Assembly: GCF_900103915.1 (NCBI RefSeq)
Contig: NZ_FNIG01000002.1
Span: forward strand, 142,608 to 206,607
Direction: 5' to 3'
Source of the DNA: Tenuibacillus multivorans
GTDB taxonomy: Bacteria; Bacillota; Bacilli; Bacillales; Alkalibacillaceae
DNA length: 64,000 bases
The position numbers were made by a program, and so were the translations under genes. How positions within the stretch are numbered: position 1 is the first letter of the stretch; each line of letters begins with the position of its first letter. The notes below the pieces were generated by a model that saw only the letters and a program-made list of their open reading frames with translations, had not been told where the DNA came from and did not search any database. Below, one piece after another: positions 41,054 through 50,462 of the stretch.

Positions 41054-42184
41054 TTATCGATCGCGATTACGATTTCTTAAGAATGTTGGAATGTCTAAAG
41101 TATCCTCTTCATAGGATGGTCTGCGATTGGTCGGTTCTGGTTTTGGCTGCTGTTGCGAACCGATTGGTGATTGACTAGGGTTAATATTCGGTCGCTGTTG
41201 TTGGAAGGTTTGAGTCTGTTCTTGCTGTGTATTCTCATCAAAACCAGTTGCAATAACCGTTACAACAATCTCATCTTTTAAGTTTTCATTGATTACGGAA
41301 CCAAAGATAACATTAACCTCTTGGTCAGCAGCTGAGGTAACGATTTCGGCTGCCTCTTGTACTTCAAATAAGCTTAAGTTTGCGCCACCTGAAATATTCA
41401 TAAGCACGCCATGAGCACCGTCAATGGATGTTTCTAATAAAGGAGAGGATATAGCCTTTTTCGCGGCCTCGGTCGCACGGTTTTCACCTGTTGCAACACC
41501 AATTCCCATAAGTGCAGAGCCGCGATCTTCCATTATGGTTTTAACGTCAGCAAAGTCAACGTTAATAAGACCAGGAACAGCGATTAGATCTGAAATACCT
41601 TGTACACCTTGTCTAAGTACATTATCTGCTTCGCGGAATGCTTCAAGCATTGGTGTATTCTTATCGACGATTTCTAGCAAACGATCATTCGGAATAACAA
41701 TTAAGGTATCCACATTAGCTTTAAGTGAATCCACTCCAGATGTTGCTTGCGACGAGCGTTTACGTCCTTCGAATAGGAAAGGACGAGTGACAACACCAAC
41801 TGTTAAAGCATTGATTTCCTTGGCAATTTGCGCAATAACAGGTGCCGCACCAGTACCTGTTCCACCACCCATTCCAGCAGTGACAAATACCATGTCCGCA
41901 CCGTGTAAAGCTTCTTCAATTATTTCTTTACTTTCCTCTGCTGCTTTTTTACCGACTTCTGGATTAGCGCCTGCTCCTAATCCCCTAGTGAGTTTCTCTC
42001 CGATTTGTAGTTTTGTTTCAGCTTTTGATAGATTAAGAGCTTGAGCGTCTGTATTAACAGCGATAAATTCGACACCTTGTACACCATGTTCAATCATTCG
42101 GTTAACAGCGTTGCTTCCACCACCACCGCAACCGATTACTTTTATCTTGGCTAATTGATCAACATTTGATTCGAAATCTAACAT
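41054..42184 (-). CDS. ftsZ: Cell division GTPase FtsZ
   Basis: A 376-residue tubulin homologue forming the division ring. It has [13 protein letters not shown] near 18-30, the GTP-binding signature [11 protein letters not shown] near 106-116 and the T7 loop region NVDFADVK near 207-214. A Gln/Pro-rich linker (about 315-360) leads to the C-terminal peptide [11 protein letters not shown] that binds FtsA and SepF. Confidence 0.98.
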   Translation of the reverse strand: MLDFESNVDQLAKIKVIGCGGGGSNAVNRMIEHGVQGVEFIAVNTDAQALNLSKAETKLQIGEKLTRGLGAGANPEVGKKAAEESKEIIEEALHGADMVFVTAGMGGGTGTGAAPVIAQIAKEINALTVGVVTRPFLFEGRKRSSQATSGVDSLKANVDTLIVIPNDRLLEIVDKNTPMLEAFREADNVLRQGVQGISDLIAVPGLINVDFADVKTIMEDRGSALMGIGVATGENRATEAAKKAISSPLLETSIDGAHGVLMNISGGANLSLFEVQEAAEIVTSAADQEVNVIFGSVINENLKDEIVVTVIATGFDENTQQEQTQTFQQQRPNINPSQSPIGSQQQPKPEPTNRRPSYEEDTLDIPTFLRNRNRDR

Positions 42185-42247
42185 GTTCTGTTCCTCCTAT
42201 TGTTCAAAATTCCTTTTCCATGACTTTTGTGAAGGAATCACTCAATA

Positions 42248-43543
42248 TTAATCGAAAAAGTAATTCTGCAGACGTTTTACTAGATTATCTTTATTTTTAC
42301 TTCTTGTCTTTGCTGCTTCTTTTTTGACTTGTTTTTCTGACTTTTCAATGACTGGCGTTTGACTTGAGTCATTTACCCCGCTAACATATTCTTTACCTTG
42401 TATTTTCGCATTACGATAAGCAAATTGCAAGGTACCAATACCAACTGTGAAATGTGGTTCCCGAACACCGATATGTGTAGGAATGGATAACCTTACATTG
42501 GTTTGAAATATATCACGAGCTAGGTCAGCGACGCCAGGTAAGCTCATTACGCCTCCCGTTAAAACGTAACCACCCGGTAAGTCGCGATACCCCATTCGTT
42601 TGAATTCTTGTAAAACAAAATGATAAACCTCGGCTAATCGAGCTTCAATTATTTCTGTAATTTGTACTTGGTTAAACGTTTGTTTTTCATTACTTCCTAT
42701 TGTCGTAACTGAAAAAGTATTATCCGCCAAGGCATCATTTAAATAAGCATGTCCATAATCTTGTTTAATAATTTCGGCTTCTTCAGTGGTCGTTTTCATG
42801 CCAATAGATAAATCTTTCGTTATGTTGTCTCCACCTAGTGGAATAACGGATGTTTCAACTAAATCTCCACCTGTAAAGACTGAAATCGATGTACTGCCAG
42901 CACCGATATTCACCAAACCGACACCAAGGCTTTTCTCATCAGGAGATAATGCCACCTCTCCTGCAGCTAATGATTGTAAGCATATGTCCTGAACTTCTAA
43001 ACCTGCTCGTTCAACACATTTTAAAATGTTATGTAAATTAGTTCGACCACAAGTGATTAAGGTCCCTTGCATCTCTAATCGGACTCCAATCATACCTCGT
43101 GGATCAGATATTTCGTCCTGTCCATCAACAATAAATTGTTTTGGAAATACATCGACGATTTCTCGTTCTGGGGGAATGGACATCACCTGTGATGCCTCAA
43201 TGACACGTTGAATGTCTTCATTTGCAATTTCTCTTGTATCACTTGAGACAGCGACAACCCCATGGCAATCCTGTAATTGTATATGGCTTCCGTTAATACT
43301 TACAATCACGCGTCTAATTTCCATGTCGACCATGCGTTCAGCTTGATCGACAGCATTTTGTATCGAATGTACGGTTTGATCAATATCAACAATGGCTCCT
43401 TTTTTCATCCCTTTGGATTCCGCCACGCCAACACCTATGATATTCATCGTATCATTAGAAACTTCTCCAATTATAACTTTAACTTTGGAAGTACCAATTT
43501 CTAGACTGACTAATATTTCACTACGATTCAATTTTTCTCGCAC
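42248..43543 (-). CDS. ftsA: Cell division protein FtsA
   Basis: A 431-residue actin-like ATPase that anchors FtsZ to the membrane. The N terminus has LVSLEIGTSKVKVIIGE (phosphate 1), with NIGAGSTSISVF near 210 and VLTGGVMSLPG near 330 (adenosine). A basic linker ends in the amphipathic membrane-targeting helix NLVKRLQNYFFD. It is 63 bp upstream of ftsZ. The B. subtilis genes ylxW, ylxX and sbp, between divIB and ftsA, are absent. Confidence 0.97.
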   Translation of the reverse strand: MREKLNRSEILVSLEIGTSKVKVIIGEVSNDTMNIIGVGVAESKGMKKGAIVDIDQTVHSIQNAVDQAERMVDMEIRRVIVSINGSHIQLQDCHGVVAVSSDTREIANEDIQRVIEASQVMSIPPEREIVDVFPKQFIVDGQDEISDPRGMIGVRLEMQGTLITCGRTNLHNILKCVERAGLEVQDICLQSLAAGEVALSPDEKSLGVGLVNIGAGSTSISVFTGGDLVETSVIPLGGDNITKDLSIGMKTTTEEAEIIKQDYGHAYLNDALADNTFSVTTIGSNEKQTFNQVQITEIIEARLAEVYHFVLQEFKRMGYRDLPGGYVLTGGVMSLPGVADLARDIFQTNVRLSIPTHIGVREPHFTVGIGTLQFAYRNAKIQGKEYVSGVNDSSQTPVIEKSEKQVKKEAAKTRSKNKDNLVKRLQNYFFD

Positions 43544-43651
43544 CTCCGACTAAGGCATCATTGACTTGTTCATTTTAATTCCTTATACATAATTTCAATG
43601 TATGTTCTGTAATACCTTCAAAAATTCAGCAAAAAGTTACAAATTTCTACA

Positions 43652-44446
43652 TTATGATGTGGTATCCTCTTCAGCTGATTCTAATTCAATTTCTTCAATT
43701 GATTTATATGGCTGAAAATAGGCTCCAACATCGATATACAACACGCCTTCCATTTCAGGCGTGAGTTGAGCTGAGATAGAAGGGTAAACGCTCATTTTGT
43801 CTAAAAAATTATGGATGGAAGCAATAACCTCTTGTCCATCTGTTGTAAACATTCTAATTCGATTATGATTTGAATCATCTGGATCCCAGTAAATTTCAGA
43901 TATTAACTGAACAATTGAGGGGTCAAGCTCCGCAAGTTGATTGGTTAAATCACCAAGAAGCTCCTCATCCGAAAATCCATATATGATTGGTGCATCACCT
44001 TTTGGAACTACGATTTCATTTTTTTCTAGTATTTTACCTGTCTCTAGTACCGGAAAATATAGATTGCTAGATTTAACATAGCCAACGCGACTAAACTCTT
44101 GAACATCGATATTGATTTGATTATACCATTTTCTTTCAATGTTGACTTCATTAATCTCTAAATGTTTCTCTATTTTTTGTTCCACTTCATCAGCATCAAC
44201 TGTCCAAAAAGATTGTGTAGTCGATAAACCGCTTAAATCTAAAATGTCATCCTCTGAGACAACCCGGTTATGGGTAACGTTAATCGATTGGATGTGGCTA
44301 AAGGGTGACTGTAAATAGACAATGACTAAAATTAATAGCAAAATGACTGTCAAATAAGTAAAAAATCGCCTATTAGCCTTCTTTTTTCTCTCTTGTTTTA
44401 ACTGAGGAATTCGATCTTCTATTGAGACTACTTTTTTTTCAGCCAT
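43652..44446 (-). CDS. divIB: Cell division protein DivIB/FtsQ
   Basis: A 264-residue bitopic membrane protein. A basic cytoplasmic part (1-25) leads to one membrane helix (about 27-45), a POTRA domain (about 50-120, SHIQSINVTHNRVVSEDDI) and the FtsQ/DivIB beta domain. It forms a complex with FtsL and DivIC that controls septal wall synthesis. An extended -10 promoter lies just upstream. Confidence 0.95.
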   Translation of the reverse strand: MAEKKVVSIEDRIPQLKQERKKKANRRFFTYLTVILLLILVIVYLQSPFSHIQSINVTHNRVVSEDDILDLSGLSTTQSFWTVDADEVEQKIEKHLEINEVNIERKWYNQINIDVQEFSRVGYVKSSNLYFPVLETGKILEKNEIVVPKGDAPIIYGFSDEELLGDLTNQLAELDPSIVQLISEIYWDPDDSNHNRIRMFTTDGQEVIASIHNFLDKMSVYPSISAQLTPEMEGVLYIDVGAYFQPYKSIEEIELESAEEDTTS

Positions 44447-44489
44447 TCAAACAGTTTCCCCTTACAATCAGAAAATTCTTATTCACATC

Positions 44490-44517
44490 ATTATATCATA
44501 GTTTAAACCCATGATAA
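44490..44517 (-). promoter_or_regulatory. Candidate promoter for divIB-ftsA-ftsZ
   Basis: The minus strand reads TTATCA (44517-44512), 16 bp, then TATAAT (44495-44490) preceded by TGA, giving an extended -10 element. It lies in the 132-bp murB-divIB gap and would allow the division genes to be transcribed apart from the wall genes. Confidence 0.55.
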
Positions 44518-44578
44518 TAAGGTAATTTGACTTAATTTAATCACTATACAATTGTTACGAATTTTTGAAAGTAGACTG

Positions 44579-45490
44579 TTATGAAAGGATTTCAACCTCA
44601 GTCATCATTTCGATTTGATATTCGGCTTTTACCTGTTCTTTAATCAGCTCAATCAAGACAATTACATCATGATAGGAAGCATCACCCTCATTGACAATAA
44701 AGTTCCCATGCATATCAGATATTTTTGCACCACCAATGCGGTGACCTTTTAACCCTAATTCTTCAACCAATTGCCCCGCATGATTCGGTAGAGGATTCCT
44801 GAAGATGCTTCCTGCGCAAGGATAATCCCAAGGTTGTGTTTCTCGTCGATATTCCTTATGCTTTTTCATTTCCTTTAGGACCGCTTTTTTGTCCCCTCTC
44901 GCTAATTGGAACACAGCCTCTATACAATACCCTTTCCGTTCATCCTGTAAAACCGATTTTCGGTAATCAAATTGCATTTGTTCATTGGTTAACCACTCAG
45001 TCGTTCCATCCTCAAACAGAATATGGGCTTTAACCAAAATCTTAGATATATCAGAGCCATGCGCGCCAGCATTCATAAAGACGGCCCCACCAACACTTCC
45101 AGGAATTCCTGCAGCGAACTCAAGACCGCTTAAACTTTCACGACTGATCATGGCCGCTAATCGTACCAATGGGTAGCCACCGCCTACACGGATTTGGTCA
45201 TCCAAAACTTCTAGATGATCTAATCCCTTACCGAACTGGATAACAGCTCCCCTTATACCTTCGTCAGGAGTTAATAGATTAGACCCTCGCCCAATTACAC
45301 GTATTGGCAAATCATGCTTTTTTAAAATAGCTAAAGCATCCTTTAGGGAGTCAATTGATTTCGGGCGAATAAATAAATCAGCTGGTCCCCCTATTTTAAT
45401 CGTCGTATGTTTTTTGAAAGGTTCATCTATTAAAACTTTTCCAACGGATTTTTCTGTTAATTCATTATAAACGTGTTGCATCTTTACCAT
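44579..45490 (-). CDS. murB: UDP-N-acetylenolpyruvoylglucosamine reductase
   Basis: A 303-residue FAD enzyme reducing enolpyruvyl-UDP-GlcNAc to UDP-MurNAc. FAD-binding signatures are IGRGSNLL near 60-67 and AAGIPGSVGGAVFMNAGAHG near 125-144; the catalytic serine is in CAGSIFRNP near 229. A TATAAT (45538-45533) lies upstream in the gap after spoVE, with a poor -35. In B. subtilis murG lies between spoVE and murB; it is missing here. Confidence 0.97.
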   Translation of the reverse strand: MVKMQHVYNELTEKSVGKVLIDEPFKKHTTIKIGGPADLFIRPKSIDSLKDALAILKKHDLPIRVIGRGSNLLTPDEGIRGAVIQFGKGLDHLEVLDDQIRVGGGYPLVRLAAMISRESLSGLEFAAGIPGSVGGAVFMNAGAHGSDISKILVKAHILFEDGTTEWLTNEQMQFDYRKSVLQDERKGYCIEAVFQLARGDKKAVLKEMKKHKEYRRETQPWDYPCAGSIFRNPLPNHAGQLVEELGLKGHRIGGAKISDMHGNFIVNEGDASYHDVIVLIELIKEQVKAEYQIEMMTEVEILS

Positions 45491-45583
45491 CCTTTTATCA
45501 CCTTAAACATAATCATTCATGACTCAATTATTATTATACTGAATTTCATTTAGGAAATTAACCCGATAAAGTACAGATTATGT

Positions 45584-46708
45584 TTATTTAATTGTCGCAT
45601 AACGGCTTATATTTAACAATATGCCAAGTGATAATAATGTTAATGTTAGTGATGAACCTCCATAGCTTAATAGTGGGAGTGTAATACCCGTAACGGGAAT
45701 TAAGCCTATGACGACACTGATGTTGATCATAACTTGGATCATGATTAACGATGTGATGCCAAAGGCCATTAACGAGGCTGATAAGTCTTGAGCATGAACA
45801 GCGATTAAAAAACCTCGCCAAACGACGATAAAGAACAAAAATAAGATAAATGTTCCGCCAATCAAGCCTAACTCTTCAGCCATAACCGAAAATATAAAGT
45901 CAGTCTGTGGTTCAGGTAGATAAAAGTACTTCTGCATACTATTCCCAAATCCTAAACCCATTAAACCTCCTGGACCGATTGCATATAAAGACTGAATGAT
46001 TTGGAAACCATCGCCTAACGGATCTTCCCATGGATTTAAAAAAGCTTGTATACGACTTATTCGATAAGGTGCTGAAATGATTAAACCAGCCAGTCCGACT
46101 AACCCTAATGAAGCTAGTCCGATAAAATGGCTTATCTTTGCACCAGCAATAAATAGTAATAACATGCCTGATAAAACGAACACAACGCCTGTACCTAAAT
46201 CTGGCTGAAGCATAATTAATCCAAACGGTAACAGGATTAATAATAACATTGGCATAAATCCTTGTAAGAAATTAGGCAGCTTATGTTGGTTTTGTGGTAA
46301 CAGCTTAGCAAAGAGCAGAATTAAACCTAATTTCATAAATTCACTAGGCTGTATACTAAATGCACCTACACCAATCCAACTTTTGGCACCACCTCGAACA
46401 ATCCCAACGCCCGGAATAAATAATGCAATTAATAAAACAAAACAAGCAATATAAATGACGACCGCCCAATTAACCCATTTAAAATAAGGTATCTTCACCA
46501 TTACCCATATTCCGATTAATCCAGCAATCGCAAACAACATCTGTCTTTTTAAATAAAAAAATTCATCCCCAAACTTATAATCGGACCAAACCGATGATGC
46601 ACTATATACCATGAGTACACCAATTAATAAAAGGATTAGGACAGCTGTTAATAGGACATAATCCATACGCAACTTATTTGTATGATCGAATTCTCTTTTT
46701 TTGTTCAT
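45584..46708 (-). CDS. spoVE: SEDS-family peptidoglycan polymerase (SpoVE/FtsW)
   Basis: A 374-residue, roughly ten-helix SEDS glycosyltransferase that polymerises lipid II with a partner class B PBP. Conserved stretches are SIQPSEFMKLGLI near 121-133, LQPDLGTGVVF, and ITLPLLSYGGSSL near the C terminus. By place (after murD) it matches spoVE; whether it serves division or spore cortex cannot be told from the sequence. The ATG directly follows seven T and its ribosome binding site is inside a hairpin. Confidence 0.9.
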   Translation of the reverse strand: MNKKREFDHTNKLRMDYVLLTAVLILLLIGVLMVYSASSVWSDYKFGDEFFYLKRQMLFAIAGLIGIWVMVKIPYFKWVNWAVVIYIACFVLLIALFIPGVGIVRGGAKSWIGVGAFSIQPSEFMKLGLILLFAKLLPQNQHKLPNFLQGFMPMLLLILLPFGLIMLQPDLGTGVVFVLSGMLLLFIAGAKISHFIGLASLGLVGLAGLIISAPYRISRIQAFLNPWEDPLGDGFQIIQSLYAIGPGGLMGLGFGNSMQKYFYLPEPQTDFIFSVMAEELGLIGGTFILFLFFIVVWRGFLIAVHAQDLSASLMAFGITSLIMIQVMINISVVIGLIPVTGITLPLLSYGGSSLTLTLLSLGILLNISRYATIK

Positions 46709-46762
46709 AAAAAAACACCCCTACTTCACTGGAAGTCGGGGCTATTGGTAGACAAGCCCCTA
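46709..46762 (-). promoter_or_regulatory. Putative attenuator / RBS-sequestering switch before spoVE
   Basis: Two exclusive hairpins share a CCCC (46741-46738). Hairpin A: GGGGCT (46760-46755) pairs with AGCCCC (46743-46738). Hairpin B: CCCCgACTTC (46741-46732) pairs with GAAGTaGGGG (46727-46718) and is followed at once by TG and seven T before the spoVE ATG (46708). The GGGG of hairpin B is also the likely Shine-Dalgarno. Hairpin B therefore looks like a terminator that also hides the ribosome binding site. Confidence 0.5.
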
Positions 46763-48109
46763 TTAGAGCTTATGCACCAATTCAAGAAACATGTCTCCAC
46801 GTTCTTCAAATGATTTAAACTGATCCCAACTCGCACATGCTGGGGAAAACAATAAAACATCTCCTGAATGACTGTTTTCGTAAGCTTTAATAGTTGCTTG
46901 TTCAACATTCTCAACCATAGATAAAGCATTATAGTGCTGCCGTTCACAAGCCTCTTGAATTTTTTTAGCCGATTGACCATAGGCCACACAATACTTGACA
47001 TTCCTAAAATTTTGGATGAGTTCATCAAATTCATTGCCTCGATCCAGTCCACCTACCATTAAGACGATTGGCTCTTTAAATGCGTTGATGGCTTTTATGG
47101 TTGCAGAAATATTTGTAGCCTTAGAGTCATTATATATTTTGCGACCATACACCTGCTCGACAAATTGAAGGCGATGCTTAACACCCGTAAATGATTTAAG
47201 CACTCGAATAATCGTTTCGTTAGGTATATTAAATTCCATTGCAACCACGATGGAAGAAAGTACATTCTCTAAATTGTGATCACCAGGCAAAGAGATATCT
47301 TTCGTATCGATGATGAATTCACCTTGATTGTAAATCATTCCATTATCAACATATATCCCCTCTTTATAACTTCCGCTAACTGAAAAGGGGAATGATTTTG
47401 CATGAGAAGTCTGTATTGATTTAGTCAATACAGAATCATCATGATTATAAATCAATAAATCGTCATCAGTTTGGTTTTCCGTAATTCTTAATTTCGACTG
47501 AACATAGTCTTCCATCGTTTCGTGATAATCAAGATGAGCTTCGGTTATATTTAATAATACCGCTATATCAGGTTTAAATTGTTCAACAGCTTTTAATTGG
47601 AACGATGATAACTCCATCACCACAGGTTGTCCATTTGATTGTTCACGAACCACTTGAGTTGCAACCTTTCCAATATTACCTGCGATAAGCGGATTTAAGT
47701 TTCCGGCTCTTAATAATTCATGTACGAGTGTCGTCGTTGTCGTTTTACCATTAGAGCCTGTAATCGCTACGATTGGTCCATCCACTAAATAATAAGCTAA
47801 CTCTACCTCTGTCACAACAGTGATGTCACGTTTAACTGCTTCATTAACTAATTCATGTTTATACGGTATCCCAGGGTTTTTAACGACTAAATCGACACCC
47901 TCTAAAACAAATAAAGGGTGACGGCCTGTAATAACTTCGACACCAAGTGATTCAAAGTGCTGAGCAATTTTATTTTCTTCAAATGGTGTTATATCATTTA
48001 TTTTAAATGGAATATGACTATCATATAATAATTGCGCTGCAGCTTCCCCACTACGAGCTAAGCCCAAAACTAAAACTTGTTGATAAGGAAATTGTTGTAA
48101 TGTTTTCAC
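46763..48109 (-). CDS. murD: UDP-N-acetylmuramoyl-L-alanine--D-glutamate ligase
   Basis: About 448 residues. Adds D-glutamate to the growing muropeptide. It has the N-terminal VLVLGLARSGEAAAQLL, the ATP loop ITGSNGKTTTTTL near 112-124 and the second metal-site region EAHLDYHETMEDY. I chose the GTG at 48109 (KTLQQF follows) because GAGGTG lies 8 nt upstream; the longer frame's GTG at 48118 is inside that Shine-Dalgarno sequence. Confidence 0.95.
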   Translation of the reverse strand: MKTLQQFPYQQVLVLGLARSGEAAAQLLYDSHIPFKINDITPFEENKIAQHFESLGVEVITGRHPLFVLEGVDLVVKNPGIPYKHELVNEAVKRDITVVTEVELAYYLVDGPIVAITGSNGKTTTTTLVHELLRAGNLNPLIAGNIGKVATQVVREQSNGQPVVMELSSFQLKAVEQFKPDIAVLLNITEAHLDYHETMEDYVQSKLRITENQTDDDLLIYNHDDSVLTKSIQTSHAKSFPFSVSGSYKEGIYVDNGMIYNQGEFIIDTKDISLPGDHNLENVLSSIVVAMEFNIPNETIIRVLKSFTGVKHRLQFVEQVYGRKIYNDSKATNISATIKAINAFKEPIVLMVGGLDRGNEFDELIQNFRNVKYCVAYGQSAKKIQEACERQHYNALSMVENVEQATIKAYENSHSGDVLLFSPACASWDQFKSFEERGDMFLELVHKL

Positions 48110-49095
48110 TAAATCCACACCTCAATATATATACCTAAAGCCGCACATACCATAGCGACTAACCAAAACGTCACCACCACACGCCATTCGGACCAACCTG
48201 ATAATTCATAATGGTGGTGTAAAGGACTCATTTTAAATATTCGCTTACCACCTGTTAGTTTAAAATAACTTACTTGAATCATAACAGATAGCGTCTCAAT
48301 CACAAATACGCCACCGATAACAATGAGCAATAATTCCAATTTCATTAAAATAGCTACCATAGCTATAACGGAACCAATAGCTAATGATCCTGTATCCCCC
48401 ATAAAAACTTTAGCAGGATGACCATTAAACACTAAGAACCCAAGTAAAGCCCCTACGGCCGAAAGTGTAAATATGATAATTTCAGCATCCACATGTTGAT
48501 GTGTCCCTATAATAGCAAAAGCGGCAAATGCAATAGAGGCTGTCCCCGCTACCAATCCGTCAAGTCCATCTGTTAAATTAACGGCATTTGAGGAACCTAC
48601 GAGCATAAGTAGTAAAAATACACTATAAAACCAGCCAAATTCTAAAGTAAAATCGGTTCCTGGTACAGTAATCGTTGTATCGTAGCCTTGATTATGTAAC
48701 ACGATATAGGCGACTACCGCAATAAAAATTTGGCATAACATCTTTTGTTTTGACGTAAGACCTAAATTACGTTTTTTAATGATTTTAATAAAATCATCTA
48801 AAAAGCCGACCAACCCATAACCGACTAACACAAATAATAGGATGAGAAATTCACTCGTTTGGCTTGAAAATTCATATCGCCACACCACAAAAATGGAAGT
48901 GAATAAAATGGATGCGATAATGATGATCCCACCCATTGTTGGGGTTCCTGATTTAACTTGATGCGATTCGGGTCCTTCCTCGCGAATACTTTGTCCAAAC
49001 TTTAACCGCTTTAAGAAAGGGATTAAAACTGGAGATAATAATACTGAAAATAAAAATCCGATACAAATCGTGATGAATATAACCGATTGAGGCAT
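48109..49095 (-). CDS. mraY: Phospho-N-acetylmuramoyl-pentapeptide transferase
   Basis: A 328-residue membrane enzyme with about ten helices that transfers phospho-MurNAc-pentapeptide to undecaprenyl phosphate, making lipid I. It has GTPTMGGI near 49, the Asp motif FLDDFIK near 98-104, NLTDGLDGL near 173-181 and the HHHYE motif near the C terminus. It overlaps or abuts murD. Confidence 0.97.
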   Translation of the reverse strand: MPQSVIFITICIGFLFSVLLSPVLIPFLKRLKFGQSIREEGPESHQVKSGTPTMGGIIIIASILFTSIFVVWRYEFSSQTSEFLILLFVLVGYGLVGFLDDFIKIIKKRNLGLTSKQKMLCQIFIAVVAYIVLHNQGYDTTITVPGTDFTLEFGWFYSVFLLLMLVGSSNAVNLTDGLDGLVAGTASIAFAAFAIIGTHQHVDAEIIIFTLSAVGALLGFLVFNGHPAKVFMGDTGSLAIGSVIAMVAILMKLELLLIVIGGVFVIETLSVMIQVSYFKLTGGKRIFKMSPLHHHYELSGWSEWRVVVTFWLVAMVCAALGIYIEVWI

Positions 49096-49120
49096 AATAT
49101 TCCCCCTTCCTTTCTAAACC

Positions 49121-50458
49121 TTATTTCAATAATTGATTAACGACTTCTTCTAACATTAATCCTCTAGAAGCCTTGAATAAAATAGCTGTATGATCTTCCA
49201 TTTTGGTCCTTAAGTATGGTATAAGCTTGTTCTTATCGTCAAAATGCATGACTTCACCATTGAACCTATCAGGAATACCCTTTAATATATATTCACTGGC
49301 ATCGCCAACGGTATAAACGGCATCAATCGAATCATCCATGACCTCTCCTACCTTTTTATGCTCCTGTTCAGAGAATGGCCCTAGTTCAAGAATATCTCCT
49401 AATACAACGATTCGTGTTGTATAATTCATATGTTTCAATACATCAATTGATGCCATCATTGATGTCGCAGATGCGTTATAAGCATCATTGATTAGAACCG
49501 ATCCATTTTCCGCTTTATGCTGTTCAAAGCGCATAGAAGGTAATGTAAGTTGCTCAAGGGCATGTTTGACTTCAGAGATGCTAATTCCAAGCTTATCACT
49601 TAAAGCAAAGGCATAAGCTGCATTTTTAGCCTGGTGTTTACCTAAAAGTGGGATTTGTATTGGTTCTCCGTTAAGATTAAACGATGTATGTTCATCCATT
49701 TGCTCAACCTCTGAAATATAGTAATCATGTACAGGAGAAAAACCACACGAGACTTGTCTTTCAGCCTCTTTTAATAAAGGTTCATCGCCATCAATGAAAA
49801 CTAAACCATCATCTTTTAACCCTGAGGTAATCTCCAATTTGGCTTTGGCAATACCTTCTCGACTCCCTAAATACTCAATATGTGATTCACCAATATTGGT
49901 TATGATTGCATAATCGGGTTTTACAATGTGAGATAGTTCCTCAATTTCACCAAAATTGCTCATACCCATTTCTAAAATCAATGCTTCCGTATCAGTAGCC
50001 ATACTTAATACGGTTAATGGTAAACCAATATGATTATTTAAGTTTCCTTCTGTTTTCCACACTTTATAGGACGTTGCAAGACAGTTTGATACGATTTCTT
50101 TTGTCGTGGTTTTACCATTAGAACCAGTTATACCGACAACAACGGGATCGACACGTTCACAGTAAAATGAAGCTAGCTGTTGCAATGCCTCAACGGTATC
50201 TTCAACAAAAAACACCGGAAAATCCTCTGGAATTCCCTCAAGATCTGTTCGGCTTGAAAGCGTTGCAACAGCACCTTGTTCAATGGCTTGTGAAATAAAC
50301 GCATGCCCATCAAAATTCTCTCCAATTATAGGGATAAACAGACCATTTGTCACAGTCTGACGGCTATCTCTAAACACTTCTTCAATCACTACATTTGTTT
50401 CAGCGTTTTGTTGCTTCGGAAATAGTTGCATTAATTCGTTCGTTGAAAACATGTTCAT
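49121..50458 (-). CDS. murF: UDP-N-acetylmuramoyl-tripeptide--D-alanyl-D-alanine ligase
   Basis: A 445-residue Mur ligase adding D-Ala-D-Ala. The ATP loop is GITGSNGKTTTKEIV near 109-123, with NIGESHIEYLGSREGIAKAK near 190 and the C-terminal ligase domain holding INDAYNASATSM. In B. subtilis murF sits elsewhere beside ddl; here it is between murE and mraY, the order found in many other bacteria. AAAGGAG precedes the ATG. Confidence 0.96.
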   Translation of the reverse strand: MNMFSTNELMQLFPKQQNAETNVVIEEVFRDSRQTVTNGLFIPIIGENFDGHAFISQAIEQGAVATLSSRTDLEGIPEDFPVFFVEDTVEALQQLASFYCERVDPVVVGITGSNGKTTTKEIVSNCLATSYKVWKTEGNLNNHIGLPLTVLSMATDTEALILEMGMSNFGEIEELSHIVKPDYAIITNIGESHIEYLGSREGIAKAKLEITSGLKDDGLVFIDGDEPLLKEAERQVSCGFSPVHDYYISEVEQMDEHTSFNLNGEPIQIPLLGKHQAKNAAYAFALSDKLGISISEVKHALEQLTLPSMRFEQHKAENGSVLINDAYNASATSMMASIDVLKHMNYTTRIVVLGDILELGPFSEQEHKKVGEVMDDSIDAVYTVGDASEYILKGIPDRFNGEVMHFDDKNKLIPYLRTKMEDHTAILFKASRGLMLEEVVNQLLK

Positions 50459-50462
50459 GGTT

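Noticed and set aside
41424-42044. A 206-codon plus-strand open frame opposite ftsZ
   Set aside because: It lies wholly antisense to a certain gene, has low-complexity Ser/Pro/Ala composition and no ribosome binding site; it is a shadow of ftsZ codon use.
43544-43651. Sigma-H-like promoter before ftsA
   Set aside because: AAGGAATT resembles a sigma-H -35 box, but no GAAT -10 box lies at the proper distance.
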